Assembly (NCBI GenBank): GCA_031422675.1
Contig: JANPMG010000013.1
Location: 1 to 64,000 of the forward strand
Length of the DNA: 64,000 nucleotides
Reading direction: 5' to 3'
DNA from: JAENVU01 sp031422675
GTDB lineage: Bacteria > Actinomycetota > Acidimicrobiia > IMCC26256 > JAENVU01
The position numbers were made by a program, and so were the translations under genes. Positions 56,691-64,000 of the stretch are shown here, one piece after another (positions within the stretch are counted from its first letter, which is position 1; the number at the start of each line of letters is the position of its first letter). Below the pieces are notes generated by a model that was not told the DNA's origin, ran no database searches, and saw only the letters and a program-made list of their open reading frames with translations.

Positions 56691-57467
56691 ATCAACGCCG
56701 ACCTTGCCCTCGCCCTCGAACTCGCCGACCGTGCCGACGAACTCACGATGGCCCGCTTCCGGGCCGACGACCTCCGGATCGAGCGTAAATCCGACACCAC
56801 CCACGTGACCGAGGCCGACCGGGCGACCGAAGTCCTGATCCGCGACGGAATCCAGGCGGCGCGCCCGGGCGACGCCGTGCTCGGCGAGGAGTTCGGCGTC
56901 GAGGGGATGGGCGGTCGGCGCTGGATCGTCGATCCGATCGACGGCACCGCGAGCTACGTCCGCGGGTTTCCGATCTGGGGCACCCTCATCGCGCTCGAGG
57001 AGGCGGGGGAGTTGACCGTCGGGGTCGTCTCCGCGCCGGCGCTCCACATGCGGTGGTACGCGGCGCGCGGGGAAGGCGCGTTCGTGAACGGGCGGCCGAT
57101 GCGCGTCTCGGCCGTCACCGACCTCGCCGACGCGCAGCTCTGTTACTCCGACATCCCGTCGTGGACGACCTTCCGCACCACGGCGCAACCGATGATCGAT
57201 CTGCTGCACTCGGTCTGGCGGACGCGCGGCGTCGGCGACTTCCTCCAACACATGCTCGTCGCCGAAGGTGCCGCCGACATCGCGGCCGAGCCCATCGTCA
57301 ATCTCTGGGATCTGGCGCCGATCATGGTGATCGTCGAGGAGGCCGGGGGACGGTTCACCAACCTCGAAGGTGAGCGAACCGCCGACGGTGGCAGCGCGGT
57401 CTCGACGAATGGCCTCCTGCACGCGGAGGTTCTCGCACGGCTGGCACCGGCGCGGCCACGAGCATGA
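56691..57467 (+). CDS. inositol-monophosphatase/HisN-like phosphatase with apparent ATC start
   Basis: 258 residues. The metal-binding motifs GEEFG, DPIDGTASYVRG and WDLAPIMVIVEEAGG define the lithium-sensitive phosphatase family; actinobacterial HisN (histidinol-phosphatase) proteins start with a similar xxDLxLALELADxAD helix. Here that helix begins INADLALALELAD with codon ATC at 56691, placed 7 nt after a -10 box exactly as in other leaderless genes. The next in-frame ATG (about 56748) would delete the first helix. The FGGY kinase gene overlaps by ATGA. Substrate could be histidinol phosphate, inositol phosphate or a sugar phosphate. Confidence 0.85.
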   Translation: MNADLALALELADRADELTMARFRADDLRIERKSDTTHVTEADRATEVLIRDGIQAARPGDAVLGEEFGVEGMGGRRWIVDPIDGTASYVRGFPIWGTLIALEEAGELTVGVVSAPALHMRWYAARGEGAFVNGRPMRVSAVTDLADAQLCYSDIPSWTTFRTTAQPMIDLLHSVWRTRGVGDFLQHMLVAEGAADIAAEPIVNLWDLAPIMVIVEEAGGRFTNLEGERTADGGSAVSTNGLLHAEVLARLAPARPRA

Positions 57468-58879
57468 CTCGCGGTCCGGTCACCGTCGGGATCGACATCG
57501 GCACCTCGTCGGTGAAGGCGATCGCCGCGGACGAAGCCGGCAATGTCGTCGCGCGGTCACGCGTTCCCCACGAGATCCGCATCCCTGCGCCGGACCACTT
57601 CGAACACGATCCCGGCCAGGCATGGCGTGACGGCCCGCGCGCCGCGCTCCGCGCGCTGGCACTGGACTCGCCTCCCGCGGGGGTGAGCGTCTGCGCGATG
57701 GTGCCGTCGCTCACCGCAGTGGACGGCGGCGGAAATCCGCTGACGCCGGGTCTGCTCTACGGCGACGCGCGCGGCGCGGGCCCAGCCACGGGCGGCAATC
57801 CCGCCGAGACGGGTGAACTCCTCGGTTTCCTGAAGTGGGCGAAGCGCGCCGCACCGGACGCGGCTGCGTTCTGGCCGGCCACGACGATGGCGAATCACGC
57901 CCTCGCCGGTGAAGCCGTCATCGACACCACCACTGCGAGCGTGGCGTACCCGCTCTTCGATTGGACCACGTGGGACCCCGAGGTCGCGGCGGCGGTGGGG
58001 ATCACGGTGGACCAGTTGCCGCGCCTCGTCCCGACCGGTTGGTCGTGCGGCCACATCGACGGCCCGGACGGTCCGGTGCTCGCCCCCGGTTGCATCGACG
58101 TCCTCACGGACCAGATCGTGTCGGGCGCCAACGCGGTGGGCGACGTGCTCGTGCTCATGGGCACCACGCTGATCGTCAACGTCGTGACGCCGCGCCACGA
58201 CCGGGTCCCCGGTCACTGGGTGATGCCGTACACCGAACCGGCACTGTTCCTCGCCGGCGGGCCCAGCAACGCCGGGGGACTCTTCATCAACTGGGCGACG
58301 ACCGTGATGGGCCTGACGACACCGATGCCGACAACGACGACGACAACGACGACGGAGACCGATGCCGATACTGGGACTGACGCCCGTCCGGCGCATCCCG
58401 ATCGGGTTCCGGTGTGGGCGCCCTACCCCCGCGGTGAACGGGTGCCGTTGCACGACCCGCACCGTCGCGGTGTCCTCGCCGATCTCGATCTCACCCACGA
58501 TCGTGATGCCATTCGACGGGCCACCTTCGAGGCATCGGGTTTCGTCGCTCGGCGGATGATCGAAGCCGCCTGCACCGCCCACGGAGTAACTGCAAAGCGT
58601 ATCGTCGCGACCGGTGGTGGCACCCGAGTCACCGAGTGGGTCCAAGCCCTCGCGGACTGCACCGGACTCCCGGTCGAGTGCACCAAGGTGCCGGAAGGCG
58701 CCGCGCTCGGGTCCGCGTTCTTGGCCCGGCTCGCGGCCGGGCTCGAGACGGGACAGATGGTCGACGCCCGCCGCTGGGCCCGGCCCGGCCGTACCGTCGA
58801 TCCCGACGCGCGGTGGCAGGAACCACTCGAACGCCGGTATCAGAGATTCCTCGCCCTGTCCGAGTGGCGGGCCACATGA
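57464..58879 (+). CDS. FGGY-family carbohydrate kinase with a poly-threonine insert
   Basis: 471 residues. The N-terminal ASKHA phosphate loop is VGIDIGTSSVKAIA; the C-terminal half has ATGGGTRVTEWVQALADCTGLPVE and VPEGAALGSAFLA, both FGGY_C landmarks. It should phosphorylate a sugar or polyol with ATP. At about residues 283-305 the usual short loop is replaced by MPTTTTTTTTETDADTGTD, encoded by an ACGACAACG-type microsatellite (58321-58365). The gene is coupled by ATGA to the phosphatase upstream, giving a kinase/phosphatase pair. Confidence 0.88.
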   Translation: MTRGPVTVGIDIGTSSVKAIAADEAGNVVARSRVPHEIRIPAPDHFEHDPGQAWRDGPRAALRALALDSPPAGVSVCAMVPSLTAVDGGGNPLTPGLLYGDARGAGPATGGNPAETGELLGFLKWAKRAAPDAAAFWPATTMANHALAGEAVIDTTTASVAYPLFDWTTWDPEVAAAVGITVDQLPRLVPTGWSCGHIDGPDGPVLAPGCIDVLTDQIVSGANAVGDVLVLMGTTLIVNVVTPRHDRVPGHWVMPYTEPALFLAGGPSNAGGLFINWATTVMGLTTPMPTTTTTTTTETDADTGTDARPAHPDRVPVWAPYPRGERVPLHDPHRRGVLADLDLTHDRDAIRRATFEASGFVARRMIEAACTAHGVTAKRIVATGGGTRVTEWVQALADCTGLPVECTKVPEGAALGSAFLARLAAGLETGQMVDARRWARPGRTVDPDARWQEPLERRYQRFLALSEWRAT

Positions 58880-58900
58880 CGGACCACATGACGGGCGTAC

Positions 58901-58928
58901 CACGGCCCGCGGCACGCGCTCGGCCGTG
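58901..58928 (+). promoter_or_regulatory. possible operator upstream of the second P450
   Basis: CACGGCC (58901-58907) and GGCCGTG (58922-58928) form a dyad with a 14-bp spacer, ending 12 bp before the -10 (58941). G+C-rich; weak evidence. Confidence 0.3.
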
Positions 58929-58940
58929 ACCACGGGGTCC

Positions 58941-58946
58941 TAGGCT
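58941..58946 (+). promoter_or_regulatory. leaderless promoter -10 for the second P450
   Basis: TAGGCT with 7 nt to ATG 58954. Confidence 0.6.
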
Positions 58947-58953
58947 GACCCGC

Positions 58954-60150
58954 ATGCCTGGTCTCACCGCCACCCCGTTCGATCCGATGGCTCAGTTCAC
59001 CGGGGTGGCCGGTGACGTGCGCGATCCGTATCCGTCGTTCCACGAGAAGCGGCGCGATCGGCCGGTCGAGCTGACCGCCGACGGCAGCTATGAGGTCTAT
59101 ACCTACGATCTCGTCTCGCAGGTGATGCGGGACAACGTGACGTTCGCGTCCGGTTCGATCCGGGAGTTCATGAGTGTGGTCATGGGTCCCTATCCCCTGG
59201 TGGGGATGGACGAGCCCGAGCATCGGCGGCTGCGGTCCTTGGTGGCGCAGGCCTTCCGGGCGCGGACGTTGGCGCACTGGGATCAGGACCTCGTCGTCCC
59301 GGTCGTGGACGACATGATCGACGGGTTCATCGAACGCGGCGAGGCCGACCTCGTGAGCGAGTTCACCTATCACTATCCCGCGCAGGTCATCGCGGCCATC
59401 CTCGGGTTGGCCCGCGAGGACCATGCGTTCTTCCACCCTCGCGCCCTCGCAGTGATCAACGTGGCCGTGCGACCCGAGGAAGGGATTGTGGCGAGCGAGG
59501 AGCTGCGGGACTATTTCGCCGGGGTCATGGACGAACGCCGCGCCCATCCCGGAACCGACATCATCAGCGAGCTCACCGTGGCCGAACTCGACGGCGAGCG
59601 TCTCGGCGACGAGGAGATCTTCTCCTTCTTGCGCCTGTTGCTCCCGGCCGGGGCCGAGACCACCTACCGCGCCACCGGCAGCTTCTTGCACGGGTTGCTC
59701 ACGAACCCCGATCAGTTCGACGCGTTGCGTGCGAACCGTGAGCTGATGCCCCAGGCGATCGAAGAGTCGATCCGATGGGAGGGTCCGTTGCTGATCACGT
59801 CACGCGAATGTGCGGTGGACACCGAGATCGGTGGGACCGTCATTCCGAAGGGTGGTTTCGTGACGGTGAACATCGGGTCCGCCAATCATGACGAGACGCG
59901 ATGGGATCGGGCCGATGACTTCGACATCTTCCGGACGCCCCAGCCCCACATCGCGTTCGGTCACGGTGTGCACATGTGTCTGGGAATCCACCTGGCGCGT
60001 ATGGAGATGACGACGGCGGTCAATCGGCTGTTCGACCGGTGTCCGAACCTGCGCCCGGACCCGGACCGATGGGCCGCGGACGACGTTCATATCCACGGTG
60101 AACGGTTCCGGTCACCGACCACGTTGCCGGTGTTGTTCGACGCGCGATGA
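58954..60150 (+). CDS. cytochrome P450 (second)
   Basis: 398 residues. Heme loop FGHGVHMCLGIHLAR, I-helix LLLPAGAETTYRATG with the acid/alcohol pair reading E-T, ExxR segment EESIRWE, and meander FDIFRTPQPHIAFG. Starts with a short leader MPGLTATPFDPM typical of soluble bacterial P450s. Electron supply is probably the 3Fe-4S ferredoxin at 62620. It shares little outside motifs with the P450 at 36651, so the two likely differ in substrate. Confidence 0.92.
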   Translation: MPGLTATPFDPMAQFTGVAGDVRDPYPSFHEKRRDRPVELTADGSYEVYTYDLVSQVMRDNVTFASGSIREFMSVVMGPYPLVGMDEPEHRRLRSLVAQAFRARTLAHWDQDLVVPVVDDMIDGFIERGEADLVSEFTYHYPAQVIAAILGLAREDHAFFHPRALAVINVAVRPEEGIVASEELRDYFAGVMDERRAHPGTDIISELTVAELDGERLGDEEIFSFLRLLLPAGAETTYRATGSFLHGLLTNPDQFDALRANRELMPQAIEESIRWEGPLLITSRECAVDTEIGGTVIPKGGFVTVNIGSANHDETRWDRADDFDIFRTPQPHIAFGHGVHMCLGIHLARMEMTTAVNRLFDRCPNLRPDPDRWAADDVHIHGERFRSPTTLPVLFDAR

Positions 60151-60554
60151 CCGGCTCACGATTGATCGACACGCCGGCCGAGTCGTCGTCCCCGCCGTGG
60201 CGCATGATCGCGTTGATGGGGGGCGCCGGTGTCACCCACTTCACGAACCCCGGTTTCTACGACCCGATCGTGCCGCGCTGGATGCCCGGCAAGGCACGGA
60301 CCTGGACCTATCTGAGCGGCGCCGCCGAACTCGCCTGCGCCGGTTTGATGTTGCATCCGCGCACCCGTCGCTACGGAGGTGGCGCCTCGCTGGTCACCAT
60401 CCTCGGGGTGTGGCCCGCGAACTGGCAGATGGCGCTCGACGGTGGCATGAAGGACGCGAAGCCGCCGATGGATTCGGCGGCGGTGGCCTGGATCCGGCTC
60501 CCGATGCAGCTGCCGATGCTCTGGGGCGCGTTGAAGGTGGCACGCGGCCGCTGA
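60147..60554 (+). CDS. small DoxX-like membrane protein
   Basis: 135 residues with about three or four hydrophobic segments (MIALMGGAGVTHF, YLSGAAELACAGLMLH, GGASLVTILGVWPANWQMAL, LPMQLPMLWGALKVA). The pattern G-x-x-H-F...P-x-x-Y...YLSGAAEL is seen in DoxX-family proteins. The ATG overlaps the P450 stop (ATGA), so it is co-expressed, but its role is unknown. Confidence 0.72.
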   Translation: MTGSRLIDTPAESSSPPWRMIALMGGAGVTHFTNPGFYDPIVPRWMPGKARTWTYLSGAAELACAGLMLHPRTRRYGGGASLVTILGVWPANWQMALDGGMKDAKPPMDSAAVAWIRLPMQLPMLWGALKVARGR

Positions 60555-60564
60555 GCGTTCCGAG

Positions 60565-60580
60565 CGCCCCGACTGGGGCG
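60565..60580. terminator. possible bidirectional terminator
   Basis: CGCCCC-GACT-GGGGCG forms a perfect 6-bp stem between the convergent DoxX-like and amidohydrolase genes. No U-run. Confidence 0.4.
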
Positions 60581-60623
60581 GTGCAAAACGCGCTCAGAAG
60601 CGCCCGTTCAAGAACGCCCGTGC

Positions 60624-61862
60624 TCAGAAACGTCGGCCGACCGCGTGGGGGCTTCCGGGTAGAGGAAGCGGCTGACGGAACAGCGCGGCGGCGTTCTCGT
60701 GGCTGATCTTCGCAAGTTCGTCGGCAGGGAGGTGACCGAAGACTTCGGCGAAGACGGCCTGCGAATCGGGCCAGGTCCCGTCACCGTGGGGGTAGTCGGT
60801 CTCGAACATGATGTGGTCGACGCCGATCGTGGCCCGGGTCACCAGCGTCGACGGATCGTCGATGGTGCAGAACCAGAAGTTCTCTCGCAGGACGTCGGCC
60901 GGCCGGCGGTCGCCCGGGAAGTAGTGGCCGTAGCCCGACCGATCGACCAGGTTCTGCAATCGGTCGTGCAACATCGCCACCCAGCCGATGCCGCCTTCAC
61001 TCATCGCGATCCTCAACCCCGGATGGCGCACGGGGTATCCGGACCACAGCCATTCGGCGCAGGCCGAGAGCGAGAGCTGGCCGAAGAGGGTGGCCGCGAG
61101 CGGCACCATCGGCGCGTCGGACGGCATCGCCGCCACGCCCGTGGATCCCACGTGGAGACAGATCACGGTCCCCGTTTCGGCGCACGCATCGATGATGGGG
61201 TCCCACCAGCCGGAGAAGATGGACGGGAGGTCGATGCGGTGCGGTTGCTCCGGCAGGGTGACTGCGGTGAATCCGCGCGCCGCATTCCGCCGGATCTCGG
61301 CGGCGCCGAGTGTGGGGTCACCGAGGAACGTGATGCCCATCGGCACGATGCGCTCTGGGTAGGCCGTGTGCCACTCGTCGAAGAACCAGTCGTTCCACGC
61401 GCGAGTCACCGCGAGCCCGAGTTCGGGATCCGAAGCACGTGAGAACACCGAGCCGCAGAAGCCGGTGATCTGACTCGGGAAGTTCACCGACGCCCATACG
61501 CCGTTGATGTCCATGTCCCGTATTCGCGCGTCGATGTCGTAGCAGCCGGGGCGCATGTCCGCGAAGCGGGTCGGCTCGACGAGCCAGTCCCGCCGGTCCC
61601 GGCCGACCACCGCGTTCAGCCCGACCTGAAAATGGATCCGACTGTCGAACTCCCAGACCTCGTGACCGTCGGCGGTCTCGATCACGCGCGGCGCGTCCGC
61701 CTGAAGTTTCGAGGGCAGTCGACCGGCGAACATCCCGGGTGGTTCGACGAGATGATCGTCGACGGAAATGAGCGTGTGGCGGATCGGGCGGGGTTCGGGA
61801 TCGGGAAGGCGGGCATGGGTTTCGGAGCGCCGCCAGTGCAGATCCCATGGGGTTTCGGTCAC
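60624..61862 (-). CDS. amidohydrolase family 2 metal-dependent hydrolase (paralogue 3)
   Basis: 412 residues. LISVDDHLVEPPGMF opens the barrel; RPGCYDIDARIRDMDINGVWASVNFPSQITGFCGSVF, CLHVGSTG and FETDYPHGDGTWPDS align with the two paralogues at 23343 and 37817. I choose GTG 61862 (VTETPWDLHW), preceded by GAGAGG; the longer frame to 61970 crosses the divergent lipoprotein start. Next to a P450 and ferredoxin, like paralogue 2. Substrate unknown. Confidence 0.87.
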   Translation of the reverse strand: MTETPWDLHWRRSETHARLPDPEPRPIRHTLISVDDHLVEPPGMFAGRLPSKLQADAPRVIETADGHEVWEFDSRIHFQVGLNAVVGRDRRDWLVEPTRFADMRPGCYDIDARIRDMDINGVWASVNFPSQITGFCGSVFSRASDPELGLAVTRAWNDWFFDEWHTAYPERIVPMGITFLGDPTLGAAEIRRNAARGFTAVTLPEQPHRIDLPSIFSGWWDPIIDACAETGTVICLHVGSTGVAAMPSDAPMVPLAATLFGQLSLSACAEWLWSGYPVRHPGLRIAMSEGGIGWVAMLHDRLQNLVDRSGYGHYFPGDRRPADVLRENFWFCTIDDPSTLVTRATIGVDHIMFETDYPHGDGTWPDSQAVFAEVFGHLPADELAKISHENAAALFRQPLPLPGSPHAVGRRF

Positions 61863-61960
61863 CGCCGGCCTCTCATGACGCCATTTTGGCACCGGTCCGC
61901 GCCCCCTGAGACGGCCGCGCCTACCGTTCCGCGCGCCAGCAGACTTCCGGGGAGCAGGCG

Positions 61961-62551
61961 ATGGGTGCACGAGGTCGGCGAGTTCGGATCGGTATGGGGC
62001 GGGCCGCCGTCGTGATCGCGGTGGGATTGGTGCTGGGATTCACCGGGTGCGGGAGCAGTTCCGGGTCGTCGGGTGCCGGCGACGGGTCGACGTCGACGAG
62101 CTCGACGAGTCGCCGCGAATCCACTGCGCCTGCCGGCGGGAGCGGAGAAATCAAGGACTTGTGCACGGTCATCACGGCCGCGGATGCGGCGACGGTCTTC
62201 GGCCAGAGTGCGCAGGAGACGGAAGCGTCGGATGCGGATCCGCTCGTGTCGGGCGTCTGCCTGTATCGCTTCGCGGGCGACGATCCCACCGGCCGGAACC
62301 TGCTCCAGATTCGCACCTATCCGGGACCCCAGTTTTACGGCGACGGGCTCTACCCGCAGCGACAGTCATTGTCCGGGCTGGGGACCAAGGCATTCAAGGT
62401 GGTGAACCCTGCCGCGCGCACGATCTCGATCCAGTTCGTGAAGGATGGCACGACGGGGACGATCGACTACTCGGCCGCGATCGGAGTGGACTTGCTGCCT
62501 CGGGAGGCGCCGCTCGTCAAGATCGCGAACAAGCTCGCCGCGAGCGTGTGA
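61961..62551 (+). CDS. secreted lipoprotein, DUF3558-like
   Basis: 196 residues. A basic N-terminus and hydrophobic stretch AAVVIAVGLVLGFTGC end in a lipobox (FTGC), then a Ser/Gly/Thr linker (about 30-60). The folded part has the disulfide candidates DLCTVITAADAATVFG and SGVCLYRF, which recall DUF3558 lipoproteins of actinobacteria; the match is by pattern, not by full alignment. The ATG follows GGGGAG. A -10 TACCGT near 61922 predicts a leader of about 30 nt. Function unknown. Confidence 0.75.
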   Translation: MGARGRRVRIGMGRAAVVIAVGLVLGFTGCGSSSGSSGAGDGSTSTSSTSRRESTAPAGGSGEIKDLCTVITAADAATVFGQSAQETEASDADPLVSGVCLYRFAGDDPTGRNLLQIRTYPGPQFYGDGLYPQRQSLSGLGTKAFKVVNPAARTISIQFVKDGTTGTIDYSAAIGVDLLPREAPLVKIANKLAASV

Positions 62552-62619
62552 ACGCCGGGCGTGTGGGGCTACCTGCGTCGACCGCTAACTTGCGAGGCAC
62601 ATCGAGAAGGGAACGGTCT

Positions 62620-62829
62620 GTGGCACTGTCGATCGAAATCAACCGCGAGATCTGCATGGGTTCGGGAAACTGCTCTTTCTGGGCGCCGGCCGTCTTCGAC
62701 CTCGATGACGACGGCATCGCGTTCGTCGTTGATGCCGCCGGTGACTCGGAAGACAAGGTGATCCTGGCCGCCCAGGGATGTCCCACGCAGGCCATCGCGG
62801 TCACGCGCGACGGTGAAAAGGTCGTGTGA
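62620..62829 (+). CDS. [3Fe-4S] ferredoxin of the P450-partner type
   Basis: 69 residues. Three cysteines, C12 and C18 in CMGSGNC and C54 in QGCPTQAI, with serine at the position of the usual second cysteine, define the single-cluster [3Fe-4S] ferredoxins that feed actinobacterial P450s. AVFDLDDDG is the conserved acidic segment. GTG 62620 has GAAGGGA upstream; the -10 TAACTT (62585-62590) gives a short leader. It is the natural electron donor for one or both P450s in this window. Confidence 0.92.
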   Translation: MALSIEINREICMGSGNCSFWAPAVFDLDDDGIAFVVDAAGDSEDKVILAAQGCPTQAIAVTRDGEKVV

Positions 62830-62871
62830 GCGCACGGCCCGCAGGTCACCCGCGCCACGATCGGTGACGTG

Positions 62872-64000
62872 ATGGCCGAACTCGATGTCTCGCGGCTGGT
62901 CCGCGGCGCCCGCACGAACCTGCGCCGTCGGATGGCGCGCCGACCGATCGCGTTCGTGCTGAGTGGCGGTGGTTCGCAGGGAAGTTTCGAAGTCGGTGTG
63001 CTTCGCTACTTGTACGACGACGTCGGGCTGCGTCCGTCGATCCTCGTCGGTTCTTCGGTCGGTGCGATCATCGCGGCCAAGCTCGCCGAGGGGGAGGACG
63101 ACGAGACCGGCCGTCACCCCATCGACGAACTCGAGACGATCTGGCGGGGCCTGAAATCAAACCGCGACATGTGGCTCACCGAGCCCTGGCTCGACAAGCT
63201 GCGCGCCCAGGCCACCTGGGCATCGGAGCTGCGCGGGCGCGCCGGCGAGCACGGGAGCGCGGGGAGCCAGGCGCGCGTCGTGATGCGAATGTTGGGCGAG
63301 ATCGTGCGCCATCCGCCGGAGACAGACGGGACGGTGGAGGCGTTACGCGCCGCGCTACGCGCGAAGTCTCTCCTCAATATGGACCCGGTGCGCGCCATCG
63401 TGGAACAACATGTCTCGCCCGAGTTGATGCAGCAATCGGGACTCACGCTGCGGGTGGGTGCGGTGAGTCTCGAGAGTGGCGAGCTCCGCTACATCGACGA
63501 GCACGGACGGATGTACGAACGCAGCGGATCGGCGCTCGATGTGCCACCCGTGCCCGTGCTCGATGCCATCCTGGCGTCCGCTTCGATCCCGGTGGTGTTC
63601 CCGCCGAAGCTGATGGGAGGGGAGCACTACGTGGACGGTGGCGTCCGTGAGATCCTGCCGTTGGCCCTGGCGTTCAACGGGCTCGGAGCCGGACACATCT
63701 TCGCGGTGGTGGCGTCGACGCCGGGCGTGGACCCGTGGTCCGACGCGGGGGATCGGGGTCTGCTCGAGATCGCTCGGCGCGTCTCCGCCGACATCGCGCC
63801 GGACGAGACGTTGCTCAAGGAGATCGATCCGCCGCGGGGTTGGGGTCGCCGGGTCACCGTCATCGTGCCGGAACTGGACGTTCACGACGCCCTGACCATC
63901 GATCCCGAGTTGATCGCGGCGTCGATCGACTACGGGTACATGCGGGCGGCCGATGTGTTGTTGGATCTCGACCCAGAACAGTGCGCGCTCAGCGCGGAGA
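62872..64000 (+). CDS. patatin-like phospholipase, cut by the window end
   Basis: 376 complete codons are seen before the edge. The oxyanion loop is G32-G-G-S-Q-G37, the nucleophile elbow is G60-S-S62-V-G64, and the catalytic aspartate is in YVDGG (D255), so the Ser-Asp dyad is intact. Patatin-type enzymes hydrolyse acyl groups from lipids. A charged N-terminus (RGARTNLRRRMARRP) and the LWRG/LETIWRGLKS segment are usual for bacterial members. ATG 62872 is immediately preceded by an in-frame GTG (62869), which is equally possible. The stop codon is outside the window. Confidence 0.88.
   Translation, partial: MAELDVSRLVRGARTNLRRRMARRPIAFVLSGGGSQGSFEVGVLRYLYDDVGLRPSILVGSSVGAIIAAKLAEGEDDETGRHPIDELETIWRGLKSNRDMWLTEPWLDKLRAQATWASELRGRAGEHGSAGSQARVVMRMLGEIVRHPPETDGTVEALRAALRAKSLLNMDPVRAIVEQHVSPELMQQSGLTLRVGAVSLESGELRYIDEHGRMYERSGSALDVPPVPVLDAILASASIPVVFPPKLMGGEHYVDGGVREILPLALAFNGLGAGHIFAVVASTPGVDPWSDAGDRGLLEIARRVSADIAPDETLLKEIDPPRGWGRRVTVIVPELDVHDALTIDPELIAASIDYGYMRAADVLLDLDPEQCALSAE

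Noticed and set aside
1..64000. tRNA, rRNA, riboswitch or insertion-sequence genes
   Set aside because: No cloverleaf with the GTTCGAxTC arm in an intergenic gap, no 16S/23S text, no transposase-like protein, and no intergenic region long enough for a large riboswitch was found by eye. A covariance-model scan would be decisive.

Overview
The window is high-G+C, densely coded DNA (no gene-free stretch above about 210 bases) from an actinobacterium. Support for this comes from G/C-rich third codon positions, many GTG starts, ATGA/GTGA stop-start overlaps, a lysyl-tRNA synthetase fused to an MprF-type lysyltransferase, DUF2889, DUF35 and 'SVDDHxVEP' amidohydrolase families, and many genes whose -10 box (TAnnnT) lies only 5-10 nt upstream of the start codon, meaning leaderless mRNAs. 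Class Acidimicrobiia or a relative is a guess. I see no rRNA, tRNA, insertion sequence, prophage or CRISPR array; it reads as chromosomal catabolic DNA with a few accessory items.

Layout. 1-3.3 kb: end of an unknown gene, an HsdA-like 3-alpha-hydroxysteroid dehydrogenase, a methyltransferase, and a divergent TetR/hydrolase pair with two tandem operators. 3.4-12.5 kb (all minus strand): amine or polyamine catabolism, with a gamma-glutamyl hydrolase and glutamine-synthetase-like ligase (the latter behind a small upstream ORF), a VapBC toxin-antitoxin pair, a dimethylglycine/sarcosine-dehydrogenase-like enzyme, a choline-kinase-like phosphotransferase, an APC permease and an SDR. 12.5-18.6 kb: inverted-order LysRS-MprF fusion, a lipoprotein and an APC permease in one overlapping operon, facing a DMT exporter. 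18.6-26.4 kb: secreted or membrane esterase, cupin, aldehyde dehydrogenase, lipoprotein peptidase, amidohydrolase, tyrosine phosphatase, small monooxygenase, DUF4190 protein. 26.4-35.9 kb: DEAD-box helicase with a structured leader, paired acyl-CoA dehydrogenases plus carboxyltransferase, a PAS-GGDEF-EAL protein and an acyl-CoA synthetase.

35.9-41.5 kb: two divergent operons (amidohydrolase-P450-methyltransferase and lipid-type thiolase-DUF35-TetR) sharing one central palindrome. 41.5-46.3 kb: Ppx/GppA, aldehyde dehydrogenase, gpmA, class II aldolase. 46.3-47.4 kb: an AbiEi/DUF559-like gene bounded by two copies of a palindrome. 47.4-52.5 kb: SDRs, DUF2889, SnoaL-like, MaoC-like and acyl-CoA synthetase genes. 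52.7-56.1 kb: a metallo-beta-lactamase/Rieske fusion, a PHP phosphoesterase and a thiolase. 56.1-64 kb: lipoproteins, an inositol-monophosphatase with an apparent ATC start, an FGGY kinase, P450, amidohydrolase, a 3Fe-4S ferredoxin and a patatin lipase cut by the window edge.

Together the genes describe an aerobic heterotroph that degrades lipid, steroid or terpenoid-like substrates through CoA thioesters (P450s with ferredoxin, acyl-CoA ligases and dehydrogenases, hydratase, SDRs, thiolases, aldolase-type partners) and methylated amines or polyamines. Strong candidates for new biology are the inverted LysX architecture, the leaderless-promoter grammar (including an ATC start), the palindromic operators and the palindrome-bounded DUF559 gene.
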